NCBI GenBank assembly: GCA_900552455.1
Contig: URZX01000001.1
Span: 124,001-188,000 of the forward strand
Origin: an uncultured Peptococcaceae bacterium
GTDB lineage: Bacteria > Bacillota > Peptococcia > Peptococcales > Peptococcaceae
Reading direction: 5' to 3'
Length of the DNA: 64,000 nt
Below the pieces are notes generated by a model. That model did no database searches, was not told the DNA's origin, and saw only the letters and a program-made list of their open reading frames with translations. Shown in pieces: positions 41,133 to 51,015 of this stretch. The first letter of the stretch is position 1; each line of letters opens with the position of its first letter. Position numbers and translations under genes: made by a program.

Positions 41133-41828
41133 ATGGAAATTTTGAACGTACAACATCTGTCGAAAACCTACGGCAGCGGTGAGACGAAGGTGGAAGCGCT
41201 GCGCGATGTCTCGTTTTCTCTCGAGAAGGGAGAATTCGCCGCCGTCATTGGCGAGAGCGGTAGCGGCAAATCGACGCTGCTCAACTGCATCGGTGGGCTT
41301 GATATGCCGAGCAGCGGCAAGGTGCTCATCGACGGGCAGGATCTGTTCGCGATGGGTGAGGAAGCGCGGACGATCTTTCGCCGGCGCAGCATCGGCTTTG
41401 TGTTCCAGTCTTACCAGCTGGTGCCAGAGCTGGACGTGGAGCAGAACATCATTTTTCCGCTGTTGCTCGATTATCGCAGGCCGAAGCAAGCGGAGGTTGA
41501 TGAGATCCTCGAGGTGCTCGGGCTTGCGGCGCGGCGTCATCATCTGCCGAGCCAGCTTTCCGGCGGCCAGCAGCAGCGCGTCGCCATCGGTCGCGCGCTG
41601 ATTACGCGGCCCAAGCTCATTCTCGCCGATGAGCCAACGGGAAATCTCGACAGCGCCAACAGCCGGGATGTCATCGATCTGCTCACGCAGGCGTCGCGCC
41701 GCTATCAGCAGACGATCCTCATGATCACCCACAACACGGCGCTCACATCGGCGGTGGATCGGGTGCTGCGCGTGAAAGATGGCGTCGTCACAGATCTGGG
41801 GAGGAAGCGCAATGAAAAATTATCTTGA
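41133..41828 (+). CDS. ABC transporter ATP-binding protein (MacB/LolD type)
   Basis: 231-aa ATPase with Walker [10 protein letters not shown] (about 38-46), Q-loop [10 protein letters not shown], signature LSGGQQQR, Walker [13 protein letters not shown] and H-loop MITHN. The pattern ([11 protein letters not shown]) belongs to the MacB/LolD/BceA group that works with FtsX-type permeases. ATG 41133 with AAAGGAGG upstream. Overlaps the permease gene by 17 bases. Its place behind a two-component system suggests a signal-induced exporter for peptide antibiotics or similar. Confidence 0.94.
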   Translation: MEILNVQHLSKTYGSGETKVEALRDVSFSLEKGEFAAVIGESGSGKSTLLNCIGGLDMPSSGKVLIDGQDLFAMGEEARTIFRRRSIGFVFQSYQLVPELDVEQNIIFPLLLDYRRPKQAEVDEILEVLGLAARRHHLPSQLSGGQQQRVAIGRALITRPKLILADEPTGNLDSANSRDVIDLLTQASRRYQQTILMITHNTALTSAVDRVLRVKDGVVTDLGRKRNEKLS

Positions 41829-44205
41829 GCTTGTTTCCCTTTCCGCAAAGGTGCGTCGACGCCAGAACCGCATGTCTGTCGTCTGCATTGTGCTCGCAGT
41901 GTTTCTCGTGACGACGATCTTCGGCATGGCGGATATGTACATTCGCGCGCAGATCACGCAGGTCCAGCAGGACAACGGCATTTTTCACGTCGGTGTGCTG
42001 GATGTGAGCGACGACGAAGCGGCGCTCATCGCTGCGCGTCCGGATGTTTCCGCAGTGTCGCGCTACGGCGTCATTCCTTACGAGGAGGACGCGCCGTACA
42101 CGCTTTTCGGCAAGTCGATCCTCGTCGCTGGCTGTGACGAAGCGATGATGACAGAGATCATCCCTGATGCCATCGACGACGGAATTTTTCCGGAAAGCGC
42201 AGACGACGTCATGCTGACGCAGAACGCGCGGGATGTCTACGGTGTGAAAATTGGCGATGCGGTGACGATCACTGCGCCGGATGGCAGCAGGATCTCGCGC
42301 ACCGTCAGCGGCTTCTGCAAGGACAGCGCGCAGACGATGTCTGCCGATGGGCTTGGCGCCTTTTTCTCGACGGAGGGATTCCGCCAGGTGTACGCCGAAG
42401 CAAAGGGGATGGACGCGCAGTCGCTTGCGAACGTCAACCTCGACGATGTGAACAGCGGGCTCTATGTGCAGTTTGCGCATCCGTTTTTCGCGCGGCAGGC
42501 GATCAGCGATCTCAAAGCGGACATGGATCTTTCCGACGATCAGATCGTGGAAAACGTGAAGCTCCTCGGCCTCTACGGACAGAGCGCGAGCTCGACGATG
42601 ATGCAGATCTATCTCACAGCGATCGTGCTCGGCGTGCTGGTGCTCATTGCTGGCGTGCTCATGATCGCTTCGAGCCTGAACACGAGCGTCGCTCAGCGCA
42701 CAGAATTTTACGGCATGCTGCGCTGTCTCGGCGCGACGCCGAAGCAGGTGATGTGGCTCGTGCGCCGGGAAGCGCTGCGCTGGTGTCGTTTCGCGATTCC
42801 CTGCGGGGTGATCGTGGGCGTGGTGCTGATCTGGATCCTCTGCGCCGTGCTGCGCCATCTCGCGCCGGAGTATTTTGCGGAAATGCCGGCGCTCGGCGTG
42901 AGTGTGCCGGCGATCGTCGCCGGTGTCGTGCTCGGACTTGCGACGGTGCTCGTCGCTACGCGCGCACCAGCGAAACGCGCTGCGAAGGTGTCGCCGCTCG
43001 TCGCTGTCAGCGGTAACGCCACCGATCAGCTGCCAGTGCGCTCCGCTGCGTCTACGCGGCATCTGCGCGTGGAGACCGCCCTCGGCATCCATCACGCGCG
43101 AGCCAGCCGCAAAAATCTCCTGCTCATGACCGGCTCGTTTGCCTTCAGCATCATCCTCTTTCTGGGATTTTCCGTCGCTGTTGACATGATGCAGAGCGCG
43201 CTGCGTCCGCTCGCGCCATGGACGCCGGATGTTTCCATCACGAGCAGCGACAATTCCTGCGCGATCGATCCCGCACTTCTCAACACGTTTGCGGGCGATG
43301 GCATCGTCGAAGCGGCTTACGGGCGTATGCTCGCCTGCGATCTTCCGGCGACAGGCGACAATGCGAGCGGCACCGTCGATCTGGCAAGCTACGACGCGCG
43401 TCAGTTCGCCTGGGCAGAGGATTATCTATTGGAGGGCGATCTTTCCGCTGCGGAAAATGAGCCAAACGCCGTGCTCGCTGTTTATCGCGAAAACAGCGGC
43501 CAGGCTCCGCTGGCCGTCGGCGACGAGCTTTCGCTCACAGTGAACGGCCAGCAGCAGAAGGTGACCGTTGTCGGGCTTGTCAGCCAGTCGCCGTTCGTCT
43601 CAGGCAGCGATCTCGGGACGCTCATCTGCTCGGAGGACACCTTCCGCGCCCTCACCGGCGAGACCGCCTACAGCGTCATCGATCTCCAACTTGCGCCAGG
43701 CGCCAGCGACGCAGATGTGAACGCCATCCGCGCGCAGGCAGGAACAGCGGTGACTTTCGTCGACGATCGACTTTCGAACGCCAGCGCCCGCGGCACGTAT
43801 TATTGCTTTGCGCTTTTCGTCTACGGATTTCTTGCCGTGATCGCTCTTATTGCCGTGTTTAATGTGATCAACAGCATCGCCATGAGCGTCTGCGCGCGTA
43901 CGCGTCAGTACGGCGTGTTCCGCGCCCTCGGGCTTTCGGATCAGCAGCTTGCGCGCATGGTCACGAGCGAAGCTGCGACTTACACCGTTCTCGGCGGCAT
44001 CCTCGGCACAGCGCTCGGGCTTGGCTGCCATTATCTGCTCTACACCAGCCTGCTCACAGAGATCTGGGGCGTCAGCTGGACACTGCCGCTGCAGGAGCTT
44101 GCAACCATCCTCGCAGTCATGCTCGCTGCCGTCGTCTTCGCTGTTCGCGGGCCCGTGCGCCGACTGAAAGCACAAGCCATCGTCGAGACCATCGCTGCTG
44201 AATGA
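41812..44205 (+). CDS. FtsX-type ABC transporter permease
   Basis: 797-aa permease with an N-terminal helix (about 20-40), a large extracytoplasmic domain, a first FtsX block of three helices (about 265-390, with [17 protein letters not shown]), a middle helix (about 443-463), a second extracytoplasmic domain and a final FtsX block (about 665-785, with [18 protein letters not shown]). This duplicated layout is seen in exporters of antimicrobial peptides and in lipoprotein-handling systems. It works with the overlapping ATPase; substrate unknown. GGGGAGG precedes the ATG at 41812. Confidence 0.92.
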   Translation: MKNYLELVSLSAKVRRRQNRMSVVCIVLAVFLVTTIFGMADMYIRAQITQVQQDNGIFHVGVLDVSDDEAALIAARPDVSAVSRYGVIPYEEDAPYTLFGKSILVAGCDEAMMTEIIPDAIDDGIFPESADDVMLTQNARDVYGVKIGDAVTITAPDGSRISRTVSGFCKDSAQTMSADGLGAFFSTEGFRQVYAEAKGMDAQSLANVNLDDVNSGLYVQFAHPFFARQAISDLKADMDLSDDQIVENVKLLGLYGQSASSTMMQIYLTAIVLGVLVLIAGVLMIASSLNTSVAQRTEFYGMLRCLGATPKQVMWLVRREALRWCRFAIPCGVIVGVVLIWILCAVLRHLAPEYFAEMPALGVSVPAIVAGVVLGLATVLVATRAPAKRAAKVSPLVAVSGNATDQLPVRSAASTRHLRVETALGIHHARASRKNLLLMTGSFAFSIILFLGFSVAVDMMQSALRPLAPWTPDVSITSSDNSCAIDPALLNTFAGDGIVEAAYGRMLACDLPATGDNASGTVDLASYDARQFAWAEDYLLEGDLSAAENEPNAVLAVYRENSGQAPLAVGDELSLTVNGQQQKVTVVGLVSQSPFVSGSDLGTLICSEDTFRALTGETAYSVIDLQLAPGASDADVNAIRAQAGTAVTFVDDRLSNASARGTYYCFALFVYGFLAVIALIAVFNVINSIAMSVCARTRQYGVFRALGLSDQQLARMVTSEAATYTVLGGILGTALGLGCHYLLYTSLLTEIWGVSWTLPLQELATILAVMLAAVVFAVRGPVRRLKAQAIVETIAAE

Positions 44206-44214
44206 ATACGACAG

Positions 44215-44246
44215 AAAATCGAGTTCGTCGTGGGCTCGATTTTTTC
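44215..44246 (+). terminator. ABC exporter terminator
   Basis: Perfect 9-bp stem AAAATCGAG/CTCGATTTT, 11-nt loop, T run. Confidence 0.88.
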
Positions 44247-44284
44247 TTTGCGATTTTTGTGAGATTTCGCGGAGGGTTTTCTGG

Positions 44285-44290
44285 TATACT
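44285..44290 (+). promoter_or_regulatory. Extended -10 of the udp-cdd operon
   Basis: TGG followed by TATACT (44285-44290), 28 bp before the udp start; no good -35. Confidence 0.5.
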
Positions 44291-44317
44291 GGTGACCATA
44301 CGAAAGGACGTGATCTC

Positions 44318-45097
44318 ATGATCAATTATTCGGAAGATCAGGAAAAACTTTATCATCTGCAGGTGGGGCGCGGGGACGTTGGGCGCTATGTGCTCCTGCC
44401 GGGCGATCCCAAGCGCTGTGCGCAGATCGCGGCGTATTTTGACGATCCACAGCTCGTCGCCGACAGCCGCGAGTTTGTGACCTACACGGGCACGCTCGAT
44501 GGCGAAAAAGTCAGTGTCACCTCGACAGGCATCGGCGGACCGTCGTCGGCGATCGCGCTGGAGGAGCTCGTGATGGCTGGCGCCGACACCTTTGTGCGCG
44601 TGGGCACCTGCGGCGGCATGCAGCTGGATGTGAAAAGTGGCGACATTGTCATCGCAACCGGCGCCATCCGCATGGAGGGCACGAGCCGCGAATATGCGCC
44701 GATCGAATTTCCGGCTGTCGCCGATCTTGACGTGACGAATGCGCTCGTGCAGGCGGCGAACGCACTGGATCTGCCGCATCATGTGGGTGTGGTGCAGTGC
44801 AAGGATTCTTTCTACGGCCAGCATTCGCCGGAGACGAAGCCGGTCGCCGCTGACTTGCTCTATAAATGGGAGGCCTGGAAAAAACTCGGCTGCCTGGCGT
44901 CGGAAATGGAATCGGCGGCGCTTTTTGTCATCGCCAGCCATCTGCGCGTGCGTTGTGGCTCCTGCTTCCTTGTCATGGCGAACCAAGAGCGCGCAGCGGC
45001 GGGGCTGGAAAATCCCGTTGTCCACGACACAGATGCAGCGATCCGCACTGGCATCGAAGCGCTGCGCCTGTTGATCGCGCAGGACAGGGAGGCGTGA
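44318..45097 (+). CDS. udp: Uridine phosphorylase
   Basis: Nucleoside phosphorylase I family, 259 aa. [12 protein letters not shown] near the N-terminus, [27 protein letters not shown] and the ribose-site SEMESAALF motif. The sequence favours uridine over purine nucleoside substrates, and the cytidine deaminase next to it supports pyrimidine salvage: cytidine to uridine to uracil plus ribose-1-phosphate. GAAAGGACG upstream of the ATG. Confidence 0.9.
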   Translation: MINYSEDQEKLYHLQVGRGDVGRYVLLPGDPKRCAQIAAYFDDPQLVADSREFVTYTGTLDGEKVSVTSTGIGGPSSAIALEELVMAGADTFVRVGTCGGMQLDVKSGDIVIATGAIRMEGTSREYAPIEFPAVADLDVTNALVQAANALDLPHHVGVVQCKDSFYGQHSPETKPVAADLLYKWEAWKKLGCLASEMESAALFVIASHLRVRCGSCFLVMANQERAAAGLENPVVHDTDAAIRTGIEALRLLIAQDREA

Positions 45098-45099
45098 GC

Positions 45100-45528
45100 A
45101 TGGACGAGCAGATGATCCGCACGCTGATCCACGAAGCGACGAGCGCGCGCCGCCAGGCCTACGCGCCGTACTCCCATTTCTGCGTCGGTGCGGCGCTCCT
45201 CACAGCGGCAGGAAAGATCTACAACGGCTGCAACATCGAAAACGCAGCTTACACGCCGACGAACTGCGCCGAGCGTACGGCATTTTTCAAAGCGGTCAGC
45301 GAGGGTGAGCGGGATTTTGCCGCGATCGCCATCGTCGGCGGAAAAACAGGCGAAGCGCTCGCGCCGACTGCGCCTTGCGGCGTCTGCCGCCAGGTGATGC
45401 GCGAATTCTGTGCGCCGGAGAAATTTCGCATCATTCTTGCGACGAGCGAGGAGGATTATCAGATCCACACGCTGGCGGAATTTTTTCCGCGGGGCTTCGG
45501 CCCGGACAATCTCCTTTCAGCTACCTGA
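45100..45528 (+). CDS. cdd: Cytidine deaminase
   Basis: 142-aa zinc enzyme that deaminates cytidine and deoxycytidine. Zinc ligands and catalytic Glu are in C56-A-E58 and P92-C93-G-V-C96, and the substrate site PYSHFCVGAAL is present. ATG 45100 follows AGGGAGG, two bases after the udp stop, so the pair is one operon. No terminator was recognised after it. Confidence 0.95.
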   Translation: MDEQMIRTLIHEATSARRQAYAPYSHFCVGAALLTAAGKIYNGCNIENAAYTPTNCAERTAFFKAVSEGERDFAAIAIVGGKTGEALAPTAPCGVCRQVMREFCAPEKFRIILATSEEDYQIHTLAEFFPRGFGPDNLLSAT

Positions 45529-45668
45529 GGAAACAGTCACTATCCGACTGGATGAAAGTGCTTACCCATGGTAAAATCTCTGCGATGCGGTCGAATGGCA
45601 TTCTTGCCTGCGACCGCCGTAATTATTTGGATTCATTTTTTATTTTGCGAAAGGATGATTTGCGTTCA

Positions 45669-46886
45669 ATGAACACTGCGGAAAACATCAAAAAACAAAA
45701 ATTCCTTGGCAAAAAAGGGATGGTGCTGTTTATCACGCTGATGAACATGTTCATTCCGCTGTCGACGGACCTCTATCTGCCGGCGCTGCCGACGATGAGC
45801 ACCCACTTTGACGCGTCGGCGTCGCTGGTCAATCTGACGCTTGTCAGCTTTTTCTTCTTTTTCGCAGTTGGCACGATCCTGCTCGGGCCGCTCTGCGACA
45901 AATACGGCCGCCGCAAGGTGCTGCTCATTTCCAGCGCTATGTACACGCTTGCCAGCGCCAGCTGTGCGCTTTCGCCGAATGTCTATGTCATGATCGCTGC
46001 GCGCGTTTTCCAGGGCATCAGTGCTGGCGGGATCATTTCGGCTTCCACGGTGCTTGTCAAGGATTGCTTCGCTGGTCGTCAGCGTGAGACGATCCTCGCT
46101 GTTGTGCAGTCGGCGTCTGGTCTGGCGCCAATGCTTGCGCCGGTGCTGGGCGCGCTGCTTTTGCAGATCACGGACTGGCGCGGCGCTTTTGAAGTGCTGA
46201 CGCTTGCTGGGTTGATCGTGTTTGTGCTGTCGTTCCTTTATCAGGAAACGCTGCCGGAGGAAGAGCGCCTCACTGAATCTGCGTTCGCGTCGCTGGGTAA
46301 GCTGGTTACTGTCGGCAAGAACATGGGCTTTTTTGTGCCATGTATTATTTTCTCGCTGTACAATTTTGCCTTCATGGGCTACATTTCTGTGTCGTCGTAT
46401 ATCTATGTCGATTTCTTCGGCCTCAGCGAGCAGATGTATAGCTATTTCTTCGCGGTGAACGCGCTTGTTTCGCTGCTTGGGCCGGTGATCTATGTGCGCT
46501 TCCTGACGAAGATGAGCAAGCAGAAGCTCATCTACACCTGCTTTTTCGGCTACATCGTCGCTGGTGCGATCCTGCTCTGCTTCGGTCAGATCATGCCGCT
46601 CTTGTTCTGGATCGGATTTGCGCCGTTCACGTTCTTTGGTTCGCTGATCCGTCCGTTCAGCTCCAACCTGCTCCTGGAACAGCAGAAGGGCGACACGGGC
46701 TCGGCGTCTTCGCTGTTGAACGGGATCTTCACTGTCATCGGCAGCGTTGGGATGATGGCGGTTTCTGCTGCGTCCAACGGCGTGTTCGCGCTTGGCGTGG
46801 TGGTGCTCGCCAGCGGCGTTATCAGCGTGCTCGGCTGGACGCTGCTCATGCGCTCAAAGATCACCATCGTTGGCGTGAAGGAATGA
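45669..46886 (+). CDS. MFS multidrug exporter, Bcr/CflA family
   Basis: 405-aa membrane protein with 12 helices. STDLYLPALPTMS in helix 1 and the motif-A loop GPLCDKYGRRKVLL are typical of the Bcr/CflA drug:H+ antiporters; RVFQGISAGG lies in helix 4. The start is uncertain: ATG 45669 is 13 bases from AAGGA, while an in-frame TTG at 45660 is closer. The 140-base gap before it has an extended -10 (TGG TAAAAT at 45572-45577). Confidence 0.9.
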   Translation: MNTAENIKKQKFLGKKGMVLFITLMNMFIPLSTDLYLPALPTMSTHFDASASLVNLTLVSFFFFFAVGTILLGPLCDKYGRRKVLLISSAMYTLASASCALSPNVYVMIAARVFQGISAGGIISASTVLVKDCFAGRQRETILAVVQSASGLAPMLAPVLGALLLQITDWRGAFEVLTLAGLIVFVLSFLYQETLPEEERLTESAFASLGKLVTVGKNMGFFVPCIIFSLYNFAFMGYISVSSYIYVDFFGLSEQMYSYFFAVNALVSLLGPVIYVRFLTKMSKQKLIYTCFFGYIVAGAILLCFGQIMPLLFWIGFAPFTFFGSLIRPFSSNLLLEQQKGDTGSASSLLNGIFTVIGSVGMMAVSAASNGVFALGVVVLASGVISVLGWTLLMRSKITIVGVKE

Positions 46887-46894
46887 CCCGCTAC

Positions 46895-46924
46895 AATCCA
46901 CGTGCGTTTGCGCGTGGATTTTTT
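46895..46924 (+). terminator. Terminator after the MFS gene
   Basis: 8-bp stem AATCCACG/CGTGGATT, 10-nt loop, TTTT. Confidence 0.85.
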
Positions 46925-46925
46925 G

Positions 46926-46955
46926 TTGCACCGGGAGCCGCTTTTGTATTACACT
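46926..46955 (+). promoter_or_regulatory. Promoter of the possible C39-like gene
   Basis: TTGCAC (46926-46931), 18 bp, TACACT (46950-46955). Confidence 0.5.
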
Positions 46956-46984
46956 ACGTCTGTAACGAAAGCAGGTGACAAATT

Positions 46985-47584
46985 TTGCAAACACTTGATT
47001 ATTATACGATAGACGGCGCGCTGGGCTGGAGCCAGGATTGGTTCCGGGACTGGTGGATGCATCTCGGCGGCTGCGCAGCGGTCACGGCCTGCGACTGCAA
47101 CATTTTGCTGGCGCGGGACCACGGCCTGGCGGCGCTCTATCCTCACGATCCGCAGCTGGTGACGCGTCAGGATTATGAGCGCTATGCGATGACGATGAAG
47201 TCCTATCTGCGGCCACGACGCACGGGCATCGACCGGCTCTCGATCTATCTCGAGGGGATCACGCGCTTCTGGCACGACCGCGATATTTTTTCGCTGCGCG
47301 CTGAGGGGCTTCTTGGCGATGTGCGCTGGCAGGCTGCGTGGGATCTCGTGCGGCGACAGATCGATCAGAATCTGCCGGTGCCGTGTCTGCTCCTGCATCA
47401 CAGGGACAAAGCCTTCGACGATTTTCAGTGGCACTGGTTCAATCTCGCTGGCTACGACGAGCGCGGCGGGGCGCATCTTGTGCGCGCAGTGACCTATGCC
47501 CACGAATTCTGGCTCGATCTGCCAGCGCTCTGGAACACCGGCCACGCGCAGAAGGGCGGGCTGATTTGTTTAGTGAGGAGTTAG
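46985..47584 (+). CDS. Unrecognised protein, possibly a C39/papain-like cysteine peptidase
   Basis: 199 aa, soluble, Trp/His-rich. I do not recognise the family. Two blocks look like a papain-type dyad: GGCAAVTACDCNILLA (Cys near 30) and DFQWHWFNLAGYDE (His near 150), the latter like the HWVxVxGYD of C39-like peptidases. It has no signal peptide. TTG start after GCAGGTGAC. The last residues LVRS and the stop come from a repeat element that begins at 47572, so the natural C-terminus may have been altered. Confidence 0.6.
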   Translation: MQTLDYYTIDGALGWSQDWFRDWWMHLGGCAAVTACDCNILLARDHGLAALYPHDPQLVTRQDYERYAMTMKSYLRPRRTGIDRLSIYLEGITRFWHDRDIFSLRAEGLLGDVRWQAAWDLVRRQIDQNLPVPCLLLHHRDKAFDDFQWHWFNLAGYDERGGAHLVRAVTYAHEFWLDLPALWNTGHAQKGGLICLVRS

Positions 47585-47637
47585 GAGTGAGCCGCTTCGC
47601 GGCCGAGCGCGCTGCGCTTGCTCGGAGTGAGGAGTTA
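47572..47637 (+). repeat. REP-like element with flanking direct repeats
   Basis: AGTGAGGAGTTA at 47572-47583 and 47626-47637 flanks two hairpins (GCCGC-TTC-GCGGC and CCGAGC/GCTCGG). It overlaps the 3' end of the preceding gene. Confidence 0.6.
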
Positions 47638-47711
47638 TTTTACAGGATGATCGACGCTCGTGGCTACGCATAAAAAAATGCAGTAGACTGCAAGATCTAT
47701 GCTGAAATTAG

Positions 47712-47741
47712 AAAAGTTTGCAATGGACTGCAAACTTTTTT
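47712..47741 (+). terminator. Terminator-like hairpin against the ABC exporter ribosome site
   Basis: Perfect 11-bp stem AAAAGTTTGCA/TGCAAACTTTT, loop ATGGAC, T run, followed at once by GGGAGG (47742-47747). Either the end of the upstream transcript or an attenuator. Confidence 0.75.
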
Positions 47742-47755
47742 GGGAGGATGATATT

Positions 47756-49480
47756 TTGAGCGATACTTTCAAAAAAATGCTGAGTTATTACAAGCCCTAC
47801 ATGGGGATTTTTCTGGCGGATATGCTCTTTGCGACGCTGTCGGCGGCGGTGGCGCTGATCATTCCGCTGGTTGTGCGCTATGTGACGTCGACCTTGATCT
47901 ACGAGCCGCGGGAGGTGATCCTGCAGCACACGGCGTATATCGCGGCGGGACTTTTGGTGCTCCTGATCGTTGACTGCTACAGCCGATTTTTCATCGGCAA
48001 CTATGGCCACGTCATGGGCGCGAAGATCGAGTACGACATGCGCGAGGAGGTCTTCGACCATCTGCAGAAGCTGTCGTTCTCGTTCTACGACGACGCCAAG
48101 GTTGGCCAGCTGATGAGCCGCGTCACCAACGACCTTTTCGACATCACCGAGCTTTTGCACCACGGACCGGAGAACATCATTCTCTCGCTGCTCAAGATCA
48201 TCGGCGCGTTCGTCATCCTCGTCAGTATCAATGTGCAGCTGGCGCTGGCGGCGTTTGTGATCCTGCCGATCATGTTCGTTTTCGCCCTCGTCCTGAACAG
48301 ACGCATGCGCCGCGCGTCGCGCCGCAATCGCGAAAAGATTGCCGAGATCAACGCGCAGATCGAGGACAATCTCGCCGGCATCCGCGTGGTCAAATCCTTC
48401 GCCAACGAGCAGGAGGAAAACCGCAAATTCTCCGTCGGCAATCAGGGATTCCTCGCCGCCAAGAAAAACAGCTACCATTACATGGGCACCTTCCAGGCTG
48501 GCGTCGGCTTTTTCACGACGCTGATCCAGGTGAGCGTCATTATCACCGGCTGTGTGCTCATCGCGAACGGGCGCCTGGATATTCCGGATCTTGTGACCTT
48601 CCTGCTGTACATCAGCGTGTTCACCGAGCCGATCACGACCCTTGTCAATTTCACCGAGCAGTTTCAGAACGGCTACACCGGCTTTGAGCGTTTTCGCGAG
48701 CTGATGGATCTCGAGCCGGACATTGAAGACAGCCCGAACGCCGTACCGCTGGAAAATGTGCGCGGCGACATTCATTTCGACAATGTTTCCTTCCATTACA
48801 AAGAAAATGCCGAGGACGTTCTGCAGCACGTGAGCCTGGACGTTCCCGCCGGCAGCTATGTGGCGCTGGTTGGCTCGTCTGGTGCTGGCAAGACCACGCT
48901 TTGCTCGCTGATCCCGCGCTTCTACGACGTTTCCAGCGGGCGTATCACCGTCGATGGCCACGATATTCGCGAGGTCACGCTGAAAAGCCTGCGCGACAAC
49001 ATCGGCATCGTGCAGCAGGATGTGTATCTCTTCGCCGGCACAATCTACGAAAACATTCTCTACGGACGCCCGGACGCCACGCCGGAGGAAGTCGTTCAGG
49101 CGGCGAAAAACGCCAACGCCCACGATTTCATCATGGCCTTCCCGGATGGCTACGACACCGACATCGGCCAGCGCGGCATCAAGCTTTCCGGCGGTCAAAA
49201 GCAGCGGCTCTCCATCGCGCGCGTCTTCCTCAAGAATCCGCCGATCCTCATCTTTGACGAAGCCACTTCCGCCCTCGACAATGAGAGCGAGCGCATCGTC
49301 CAGGAATCGCTGGAGAAGCTCGCCGAAAACCGCACCACTTTCGTCATTGCCCACCGCCTTTCGACCATCCAGAACGCCGAGCGCATCCTCGTGCTCACTG
49401 AAGACGGCATCACCGAAAGCGGCACTCACGCCGAGCTGCTCGCCCAGGGCGGCGTCTACGCGCATTTGTACAATACCTGA
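47756..49480 (+). CDS. ABC exporter (transmembrane and ATPase domains fused)
   Basis: 574-aa half-transporter, six-helix membrane domain (about 1-310) then ATPase with Walker A GSSGAGKTT, Q-loop VQQDVYLFAGT, signature LSGGQKQR, Walker B LIFDEATSALD and H-loop AHRLST. MsbA/LmrA-like homodimer is the simplest reading since no partner gene is present; exports lipid or drug-like compounds. TTG 47756 lies 8 bases after GGAGG and gives the typical length; the frame stays open upstream from an ATG at 47699 through the hairpin. Confidence 0.92.
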   Translation: MSDTFKKMLSYYKPYMGIFLADMLFATLSAAVALIIPLVVRYVTSTLIYEPREVILQHTAYIAAGLLVLLIVDCYSRFFIGNYGHVMGAKIEYDMREEVFDHLQKLSFSFYDDAKVGQLMSRVTNDLFDITELLHHGPENIILSLLKIIGAFVILVSINVQLALAAFVILPIMFVFALVLNRRMRRASRRNREKIAEINAQIEDNLAGIRVVKSFANEQEENRKFSVGNQGFLAAKKNSYHYMGTFQAGVGFFTTLIQVSVIITGCVLIANGRLDIPDLVTFLLYISVFTEPITTLVNFTEQFQNGYTGFERFRELMDLEPDIEDSPNAVPLENVRGDIHFDNVSFHYKENAEDVLQHVSLDVPAGSYVALVGSSGAGKTTLCSLIPRFYDVSSGRITVDGHDIREVTLKSLRDNIGIVQQDVYLFAGTIYENILYGRPDATPEEVVQAAKNANAHDFIMAFPDGYDTDIGQRGIKLSGGQKQRLSIARVFLKNPPILIFDEATSALDNESERIVQESLEKLAENRTTFVIAHRLSTIQNAERILVLTEDGITESGTHAELLAQGGVYAHLYNT

Positions 49481-49492
49481 GGAGGTTTGCAG

Positions 49493-50002
49493 ATGAATGA
49501 TCAGATTCTCATCGACAACGTTTGTCAGCGCATGATCGCTTTTGATCGTGGCGATGCCAAACGCATCCAGCATTTTCTCAAGGTCCACGCCTATGCGCGG
49601 CTCATCGCCCACGGCGAAAAGGTCGACACGAAAACCCAGCGCATCATCGAGCTTGCTGCCCTCGTGCATGACATCGGCATCCATCCTGCCGAGGAAAAAT
49701 ACGGCCGCTGCGATGGCAAATTGCAGGAGCAGGAAGGACCAGCACCAGCCCGCGCGCTTTTGGCAGCAACCGGCGTGAGCGAGGACGATATCGACCGCAT
49801 CACGTGGCTCGTCGCCCATCACCATACGTATGTTCCAGTGGATGGCATTGACCACCAGATCCTCATCGAAGCGGATTTCCTTGTCAATCTCTACGAGGAT
49901 CCGGTCAGCGCCGACGCCATCCGCCACGCTTACGAAAATATCTTCCGCACCGAAACCGGCCGCGCCCTCTGCCGCGCGACCTTTGGGCTGGAAGACGAGT
50001 GA
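49493..50002 (+). CDS. HD-domain hydrolase
   Basis: 169-aa metal-dependent phosphohydrolase of the HD family: His32 in FLKVHAYARLIA, the HD dyad His59-Asp60 in LAALVHDIGIH, His/His in WLVAHHHTY and the late Asp in EADFLVNLYED. Substrate unknown; single-domain HD proteins act on nucleotides. ATG 49493 after GAGGAGG, close behind the ABC exporter, probably same transcript. Confidence 0.88.
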   Translation: MNDQILIDNVCQRMIAFDRGDAKRIQHFLKVHAYARLIAHGEKVDTKTQRIIELAALVHDIGIHPAEEKYGRCDGKLQEQEGPAPARALLAATGVSEDDIDRITWLVAHHHTYVPVDGIDHQILIEADFLVNLYEDPVSADAIRHAYENIFRTETGRALCRATFGLEDE

Positions 50003-50011
50003 ACACAAAAT

Positions 50012-50041
50012 GGGCGACCATCTCGCGAAAGATGGTCGCCC
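50012..50041. terminator. Bidirectional terminator between the HD gene and the DUF3791 cassette
   Basis: Perfect 12-bp stem GGGCGACCATCT/AGATGGTCGCCC, loop CGCGAA, A/T-rich flanks on both sides. Confidence 0.85.
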
Positions 50042-50050
50042 GTTGTCGTT

Positions 50051-50260
50051 TTAAGCGCTGGCGTTTTGCTCAGCGATATAGCCGTCAATGTCGTTGATGA
50101 TATACTGCTCGCCGGTGGTGTGGAGCGCGGCAAAACAATCGTAAATGTATTCCCACACGTCGTAGGTGTTGAAAAGCGCCGCCACTTCCTGACCGGTAAG
50201 ATCTTTCGCCGCTTTGTAGCGTTCTACGCAGTAGATCAGAAAATTTCCTGCTTCACTCAT
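50051..50260 (-). CDS. DUF3791 family protein
   Basis: 69-aa acidic protein (NFLIYCVERYKAAKDLTGQEVAALFNTYDVWEYIYDCF in its first half) with the helical pattern of DUF3791. This family regularly lies beside DUF3990 genes and may be its antitoxin or partner. ATG at the complement of 50260 with GAGGAGG 8 bases upstream. It starts two bases after the stop of the next gene, so the three reverse-strand genes form one operon. Confidence 0.75.
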   Translation of the reverse strand: MSEAGNFLIYCVERYKAAKDLTGQEVAALFNTYDVWEYIYDCFAALHTTGEQYIINDIDGYIAEQNASA

Positions 50261-50262
50261 GG

Positions 50263-50502
50263 TCACGCCTCCTCTGGATAAGTGATGGTGCCCGTGCGCC
50301 GCTCTTCGTCAAACAGCTGATAGAGCATCGGCGCACTGAGATGCCAGAGCTTCGTGGATTCGTCTTCCAGCGCTGCATAAAGCTCAGAGGGATAAAATTT
50401 TTTCGCTGCCGCGATCTCGTCGCAGTTGTCGTGTGCCGCGATCAGCGCGATCACCTGGGGAACAATGAGCGTCATCAGCGCAGCAAATTGTTTCTGTTCC
50501 AT
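50263..50502 (-). CDS. Small acidic protein, DUF3791-like
   Basis: 79 aa (FAALMTLIVPQVIALIAAHDNCDEIAAAKKFYPSELYAALEDESTKLWHLS in order), helical, soluble. Similar to its neighbour in the YxxELYxxLxDExTKLWHLS-like end often found next to DUF3990 proteins. AAGGAG precedes the ATG (complement 50502). Middle gene of the cassette; likely an accessory or antitoxin part. Confidence 0.65.
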   Translation of the reverse strand: MEQKQFAALMTLIVPQVIALIAAHDNCDEIAAAKKFYPSELYAALEDESTKLWHLSAPMLYQLFDEERRTGTITYPEEA

Positions 50503-50506
50503 GGCT

Positions 50507-50992
50507 TCACGCTCCTTCCAGTGTTCCGAGAAATGTGAGCTGGCCAAGCGCTTTTTCAGTGGTGAAAACCATTTGGTCGTAAAGTTTTTTGATCTTGAGT
50601 GCTTCCAGCGTCTGCGCTTTTGTCAATACGCCAGAGGCGTAGAGGGCAAAGGTTGTATAAACGTCATCATTAGCGACTGGCCCGAAGACAATGTCATACG
50701 TTTTTCCGTCGTAAGTGCCAGCGCGATTTTGTGAGACAAAATCCAGCCACGCCTCATCCGCACTCGTAAAATGCAACAGGCTGTATTCAGAAAAAGCGCG
50801 CGTTTCATCCAATTCATACACGCTGACAATTTTTCCGCCAGACTTGCGACGACGGTAAACCTTTTCAGCAAAGGCGATGGCTTGATCCTTGTTGGTTGTT
50901 GTGTAAAAACCGAAGCCAAAATCCAGAAAGCGGTTTTGTTTGATCAGCTTTGGCTCAGCGACAACAACATTACTTCCGTGGTAAATGATCAT
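50507..50992 (-). CDS. DUF3990 protein (ADP-ribosyltransferase-like)
   Basis: 161 aa protein with [11 protein letters not shown] at the start, [27 protein letters not shown], and [17 protein letters not shown] in the second half, matching DUF3990. The H of YHGS and Y of GFYTT fit the first two positions of an ADP-ribosyltransferase H-Y-E triad. The family is thought to be ART-like and to act as a toxin or effector with DUF3791 partners; this is inference from context. ATG at complement of 50992 with GAAGGAG upstream. Confidence 0.78.
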   Translation of the reverse strand: MIIYHGSNVVVAEPKLIKQNRFLDFGFGFYTTTNKDQAIAFAEKVYRRRKSGGKIVSVYELDETRAFSEYSLLHFTSADEAWLDFVSQNRAGTYDGKTYDIVFGPVANDDVYTTFALYASGVLTKAQTLEALKIKKLYDQMVFTTEKALGQLTFLGTLEGA

Positions 50993-51015
50993 GCGAAACA
51001 CTCCTTCATGTATGT

